A DNA stretch of 10,539 nucleotides from UBA2336 sp964538575 (lineage in GTDB: Bacteria > Bacteroidota > Bacteroidia > Cytophagales > Cyclobacteriaceae). The notes under the pieces were generated by a model. The model did no database searches. It had not been told where the DNA came from and saw only the letters and a program-made list of their open reading frames with translations. Where the stretch lies: NCBI GenBank assembly GCA_964538575.1, contig CAZIGG010000104.1, positions 1-10,539 of the forward strand, written 5' to 3'. Both the position numbers and the translations under genes were made by a program. This document shows, in pieces, positions 7,140 through 10,539 of the stretch; position 1 is the stretch's first letter, and each line of letters starts with the position of its first letter.

Positions 7140-8277
7140 TAATCGGGCTTGGTGTAAAACAGATGATAAAAATCACCACCGCTATCCAGGCGAGAATTTT
7201 TCGTTTCTGATCGAGCGGCTGTTCAATTTCCGTTGGCGGATGGGGTATACCTAACACTCTTCCGATCAGCAACCCAAATACCAGCCAGCCGGCATACCCC
7301 GTTACGGCCGGGAAAAGAAACAGCATCAGGTATTGCGCTGCAAATACAGCTACAGCATACATAACGGTATCCTTTACAGGAAGACGAAGCCCGGTAAAAC
7401 ACAGGTAAAGGAATATTCCGTAAGCCGGGATCGTCCACATCAGCAAAGACGCAGGCTGCGCTGGCGAAATGTATTCGAGCCCTAATCCTGCATAAAAAAT
7501 AAACCCGATAAAAAATGCCGAAGCAATGATGCGGTGCTTTTTAAATCCCATTAATCCGTACAGCACATGGCCGCCATCGAGCTGACCGATGGGCAACAGG
7601 TTAAGGCTTGTAAAAACCAATGCAAGAAACCCGGCAAACAAAAACGGAAAGTGCATCAGCTCATGCACATTCGGAACACGCTCCGGGTCAGCCACCACAT
7701 TTTCAAAAAAAACAAGCAAGAGGTTTTTCCCCATCGTTACACTTAACGTACTATCGTTTTGGGCATACACGTGGTTCGCGTAGTCAAGTCCGTATTGCTC
7801 ATATTCAGGGTGGATCGTAAAAATATGTTCTGCGGGCGGCAGTGTTGCAAAGCCATAGTACAGCACACCAAGCGCTACGATAAACCCGGCCAGGGGGCCT
7901 GCAATACCAATATCAAAGTTTTTAAGAGTTGACGGCACTTTACTGCGCAGCCGGATTACCGCTCCCATGGTGCCTATTGAAAGCGGAAGAGGCGGAAAAG
8001 GAATGTAGTACGGAAGCGATGATTTTACCTTATGATACATTGCGGTGAAGTAATGCCCGAATTCATGCACGGTAAGGATGAGCAGGAAGGGTACGGAAAA
8101 TTGCATGCCTGCAATAAAATCTGCGCTGGCAAAATCAGGGTTGATAAAAATTCCGTCTTCCGCATATATAATCCATGATTTACCGAAGCACCATTCCGCA
8201 CCGGCAAGCGTGGTGGTGAAAAACGTTGTCATAAAAAGTAAAACCTGGATGAGAATCCGTTTCTGTTCGCTACGCAT
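7129..8277 (-). CDS. Site-2-type intramembrane zinc protease (M50 family)
   Basis: Multi-pass membrane protein that should cleave peptide bonds inside the membrane. With ATG at 8277 it has 382 aa. The zinc motif HEFGH is at residues 71-75 within a hydrophobic segment, and the second metal motif NLLPIGQLDGGH is at 226-237 (Asp234 as third ligand). FDIGIAGPLAGF (121-132) is the conserved membrane-re-entry region of such proteins. Several further hydrophobic segments lie at about 8-28, 55-80, 125-145, 210-230, 252-268, 278-297, 303-328 and 360-375. The stretch 146-205 is polar and probably a loop. No PDZ domain is seen, unlike RseP. The pattern resembles the EGY/bacterial S2P-like group. A TTG at 8295 would lengthen it by six residues, but the ATG overlapping the preceding HAD stop codon is the better start. 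The substrate is unknown; the HAD gene upstream gives no hint. Confidence 0.9.
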   Translation of the reverse strand: MRSEQKRILIQVLLFMTTFFTTTLAGAEWCFGKSWIIYAEDGIFINPDFASADFIAGMQFSVPFLLILTVHEFGHYFTAMYHKVKSSLPYYIPFPPLPLSIGTMGAVIRLRSKVPSTLKNFDIGIAGPLAGFIVALGVLYYGFATLPPAEHIFTIHPEYEQYGLDYANHVYAQNDSTLSVTMGKNLLLVFFENVVADPERVPNVHELMHFPFLFAGFLALVFTSLNLLPIGQLDGGHVLYGLMGFKKHRIIASAFFIGFIFYAGLGLEYISPAQPASLLMWTIPAYGIFLYLCFTGLRLPVKDTVMYAVAVFAAQYLMLFLFPAVTGYAGWLVFGLLIGRVLGIPHPPTEIEQPLDQKRKILAWIAVVIFIICFTPSPITIP

Positions 8278-8896
8278 AGTTTTCAAATAATTCAATAACC
8301 CGTGAAGGGTGTTCTATTAACAATGCTTCCATGCCCAGCGATTTTGCTGCGCTGATGTTATCTGCGTTGTCATCCAAAAAAAGTGTTTGTTCCGGGGTAA
8401 GCGAATGTGCGTTCAGCACATATTCAAAAATCTCCCGGTCTGGTTTTCGCATTCCAATTTGATGAGAATAATGCGCACGATGAACGTATGTATCCAGTAC
8501 CTGCCCGTTCAGGATAATTTCGTTTATATACGCCAGGTGAATGGAGTTCGTATTGCTTAGCACCAGTATTGTGAAATGTTTTTTTAACCGGGTAAGCATG
8601 GTGAGCTTTTCCGGGGGAATGCCCGTCAGCATCGCATTCCAGCAGCGGTCAATTTCGGCATCGCTTGCGTTAAGGTTAAACATGGTGCGGACTGCATTCC
8701 GGAACTCATCCTCCCCTATCCTGCCGGTTTCATACGCATAAAAGCATGGATGAGCGGTGTACACCGCTAAAATTTCAGTTACCGGTTTGTTAGCAAGCGC
8801 AGCGAATTCGGTTAAAGTCCGTTCGGGTGCAAGGTCAACAATCACTCCGCCCAGGTCAAAAATTAAGGTGTTAATACGGTCAGGAATGCGGTTCAC
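8270..8896 (-). CDS. HAD-family phosphatase, YihX-like
   Basis: Cytoplasmic haloacid-dehalogenase-fold hydrolase, probably a phosphatase of a small phosphorylated metabolite. Counting from GTG at 8896 (208 aa): motif I LIFDLGGVIVD with nucleophile Asp14, motif II LVLSNTNS, motif III GMRKPDREIFEYVL with the conserved Lys, and motif IV FLDDNADNISAAKSLGM. The second Asp of the usual DxD is Gly (DLG), as in E. coli YihX, which is a glucose-1-phosphate phosphatase with FDLGNV. The combination SNTN, GMRKP and DDNADNI is very YihX-like. The start is unclear: there is no in-frame ATG. The frame is open upstream to TTG at 8974, GTG is at 8896, and ATT at 8875 sits where homologues usually begin, just before NTLIFDLGG. 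The 3' end overlaps the M50 protease start by 8 bases (ATGCGTAG), so the two are likely co-translated. The substrate cannot be told from sequence. Confidence 0.88.
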   Translation of the reverse strand: MNRIPDRINTLIFDLGGVIVDLAPERTLTEFAALANKPVTEILAVYTAHPCFYAYETGRIGEDEFRNAVRTMFNLNASDAEIDRCWNAMLTGIPPEKLTMLTRLKKHFTILVLSNTNSIHLAYINEIILNGQVLDTYVHRAHYSHQIGMRKPDREIFEYVLNAHSLTPEQTLFLDDNADNISAAKSLGMEALLIEHPSRVIELFENYA

Positions 8897-9014
8897 AGGA
8901 AAGCGGAAAATTTGCAGTGCGAATCTAAAACAACATTCTGCATCATGTGAGAATTCTCCAATTTCTTTTAGCAAGACGGGGCATTAAAGCAATAAAACTC
9001 TATTTCTGCCAAAT

Positions 9015-9022
9015 CAAAAATA
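9015..9022 (-). promoter_or_regulatory. Putative -7 promoter box (TATTTTTG) for the HAD-protease pair
   Basis: On the minus strand this reads TATTTTTG, an exact match to TAnnTTTG. It lies about 40 bases before the TTG at 8974 and about 118 bases before the GTG at 8896. There is no clear -33 TTTG at the usual distance, so this is only a candidate. Confidence 0.3.
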
Positions 9023-9066
9023 AGAAAAACTATAACCACCCTATCGTATAATTTATATGCAATTGT

Positions 9067-9074
9067 TAACTTTA
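9067..9074 (+). promoter_or_regulatory. Putative -7 box (TAACTTTA) for the lipoprotein gene
   Basis: TAACTTTA differs from TAnnTTTG only at the last base and is 26 bases before the ATG at 9101. A GGAG at 9094-9097, three bases before the ATG, could act as a weak, rather close ribosome-binding site. No -33 element is evident. Confidence 0.3.
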
Positions 9075-9100
9075 ATACAGCGTTTTAAAAATCGGAGAAC

Positions 9101-10501
9101 ATGAATCGGATTCAAATTTTGTTAATCGTAATGGGTTTGTTCGTTTTTCAGGCTTGTAATGATGATGAACCCGTTGACCAAACTGAGTATGATTGGGAAT
9201 TTCTGCTCGAAGACAGTGAAGGCATACCGAATCATCTTACCATTTCATCCGCATACTGGGTGTTTGGAAATGAATGGAATTTACACGGTGATGAAGTGTG
9301 GTATCATCTGACCGAAGCGCACGGCCACCCCGACTGGATAAGCGATATTGAACCCACCGATGTGAAATGGATACTCGATGTTGAAACGTATCTGCTTGAT
9401 TATGAAAACCATACTCTCTATCCCGATATCGATCAAAGAATTAACCAGCTTGCCGGTATTGTGGCTGGCAAGGAAAGCAGGATATCGATGTTTTATATTG
9501 CCGATGAACCTTATCTCAATGGCAAACAAATAACCCGAACCATGCTGGAAACGGCAATTGGCAAGCTTAAAGAAGAAATCCCCGGAATTCCGACTTATAT
9601 CACTTTTGCTCATGATTATTTTTCAACGGAAGAAAATTCAAAGGCCGGCACCCAACCCGGCAGTAACCGGGGAATACCCAATAACCTCGATTACATTTCG
9701 TTTAACTGGTATAGTAACCATACGGATGGAAGTTCAAAGCGGAACATTGAAGACTATGTTAAGCCTACGATGGAAAAGCTGAAGAAAATGAACTCGGTTA
9801 TTCATGTTTTGCTTACTGCGGAAGCTTATGACCAAACACTTTCTGACGATCAGCTTCCTGAAGCAATTTTCAGGTATTGGGAGTATGCCAGCGAAGAACT
9901 GCAGGTTGTTGGAATAGATCATTTTACCTGGGCAAATAATCCAAGTTTTGGGGGATTAACTTCATTGCCAAAAGCACAGGCTATTGTGAAAGCGTTTTCA
10001 AAAGAAATCAGGTTAAAAAGAGAGGATACCCCCACCGATAATAAGATTCCGGTATATGAATATCTCGATTCTCATCAAAGTAATAAAAACAGGTACGAAT
10101 TCCGCTACGATACCTGGTTTTGGAAAGGATGGACAAAAACCCCGTACATTCCTAAAGATGTAAAATTTTACATTCGACCATCAGGAGAAGCAAATTCAAA
10201 CAACCTTTATCTATGTTATGCCGACAAAACCAACGAGGTAAACAGGGGGTATATGTTCATCGATCATATACTCTCAACCGACCCGCTGGCAGGTGGGGCA
10301 ACGCTTGCCAAAACATCGAAATTGCTGGGCAGTATTTATAATGCACAGGAACCAGGCACCGTGCCTTTGTATGAATTTATCAGTGATGTAACCGGTTCCG
10401 ATCATGCCTATTCAACAAACAATACGGAATACGAGGGTAAAAACGGGTACAAAATTGCCAATAACGGTCAACCCATAGGATATGTTTATCCGGCATATTG
10501 A
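9101..10501 (+). CDS. Lipoprotein with glycosidase-like TIM barrel and C-terminal DUF5648-like module
   Basis: 466-aa predicted lipoprotein. A hydrophobic signal (residues 4-16) ends in a loose lipobox, FQAC, with lipid-bearing Cys19, followed by acidic NDDEP, which resembles the Bacteroidota surface-export signal. Residues about 40-305 alternate strands and helices like a TIM barrel: TISSAYWVF (47-55), VKWILDVETYLL (88-99), ISMFYIADEP (128-137), YITFAHDY (166-173), LDYISFNWYS (196-205), VIHVLLTAEAY (233-243), VGIDHFTWANNP (270-281). Glu136 in ADEP and Glu241 in TAEAY are three strands apart, as acid/base and nucleophile are in clan GH-A enzymes, and Trp277 sits where a late-strand aromatic is common. 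Residues about 316-466 look like DUF5648-type repeats (PVYEYLDS, PLYEFIS...HAYSTN, then GYKI and GYVYP). No known glycosidase family is recognised; enzymatic activity and substrate are inference. The gene stands alone and looks more AT-rich than its neighbours. Confidence 0.75.
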   Translation: MNRIQILLIVMGLFVFQACNDDEPVDQTEYDWEFLLEDSEGIPNHLTISSAYWVFGNEWNLHGDEVWYHLTEAHGHPDWISDIEPTDVKWILDVETYLLDYENHTLYPDIDQRINQLAGIVAGKESRISMFYIADEPYLNGKQITRTMLETAIGKLKEEIPGIPTYITFAHDYFSTEENSKAGTQPGSNRGIPNNLDYISFNWYSNHTDGSSKRNIEDYVKPTMEKLKKMNSVIHVLLTAEAYDQTLSDDQLPEAIFRYWEYASEELQVVGIDHFTWANNPSFGGLTSLPKAQAIVKAFSKEIRLKREDTPTDNKIPVYEYLDSHQSNKNRYEFRYDTWFWKGWTKTPYIPKDVKFYIRPSGEANSNNLYLCYADKTNEVNRGYMFIDHILSTDPLAGGATLAKTSKLLGSIYNAQEPGTVPLYEFISDVTGSDHAYSTNNTEYEGKNGYKIANNGQPIGYVYPAY

Positions 10502-10509
10502 TCTTTTTA

Positions 10510-10533
10510 CTGGTCGGTGACAACACCGACCAG
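10510..10533 (+). terminator. Perfect 10-bp hairpin after the lipoprotein gene
   Basis: The arms at 10510-10519 (CTGGTCGGTG) and 10524-10533 (CACCGACCAG) pair perfectly around a four-base loop, ACAA, starting 9 bases after the stop codon. Position and GC-rich stem suggest a transcription terminator for the lipoprotein gene. However, no T-run follows before the window ends, and the T-run present (10504-10508) is on the upstream side, so it could instead be a dispersed palindromic repeat or an mRNA-stabilising 3' hairpin. Confidence 0.5.
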
Positions 10534-10539
10534 GGGCAT

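Larger units (their letters stand above)
8975..9100. other. Intergenic region between divergent genes
   Basis: This 126-base AT-rich spacer, which becomes about 204 bases if the HAD gene starts at GTG 8896, must carry the promoters for the minus-strand HAD-protease pair and for the plus-strand lipoprotein. I see candidate -7 boxes for each direction, described separately, but no riboswitch, tRNA, strong hairpin or additional gene. Confidence 0.6.

Overview
The window looks like a chromosomal segment of a Bacteroidota bacterium, most likely of the Cytophagales. Three things point there: two secreted proteins end in type IX secretion (T9SS) sorting domains, several gene starts are preceded by TAnnTTTG-like -7 promoter boxes, and the Mrp protein lacks the usual CxxC in the way I recall for Bacteroidota. 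There are nine protein genes and no RNA gene, insertion sequence or CRISPR array that I can see. Coding density is high; the longest gap between genes is at most about 200 bases.

Left part (1-3214, all +): an Mrp/NBP35-type Fe-S carrier ATPase (67-1158), a small NifU-like Fe-S scaffold (1248-1508), then a secreted M43 zinc metalloprotease with a C-terminal T9SS signal (1598-3214). The first two belong together in Fe-S cluster delivery. The protease is probably only a neighbour.

Middle part (3257-7139, all +): D-alanine-D-alanine ligase (ddl), a membrane-anchored protein with three PASTA domains, and a large T9SS cargo protein of unknown function. Spacing is 27 bases and then an overlap of 8 bases (or a 10-base gap with the alternative start), so this is probably one operon. 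It starts with peptidoglycan precursor synthesis, continues with a predicted peptidoglycan-binding protein and ends with an exported protein.

Right part (7129-8974, - strand): a HAD-family phosphatase of YihX type runs into an intramembrane site-2-type protease (M50). They overlap by 8 bases. The protease gene ends inside the 3' end of the convergent T9SS cargo gene.

Right edge (9101-10501, +): a lipoprotein with an acidic stretch after its lipid-bearing Cys (a possible surface-export signal), a glycosidase-like TIM barrel and a C-terminal DUF5648-like module. It is followed by a perfect 10-bp hairpin at 10510-10533. I find no clear new multi-gene system. The best leads are this lipoprotein, the ddl-PASTA-T9SS operon and the Mrp without CxxC.
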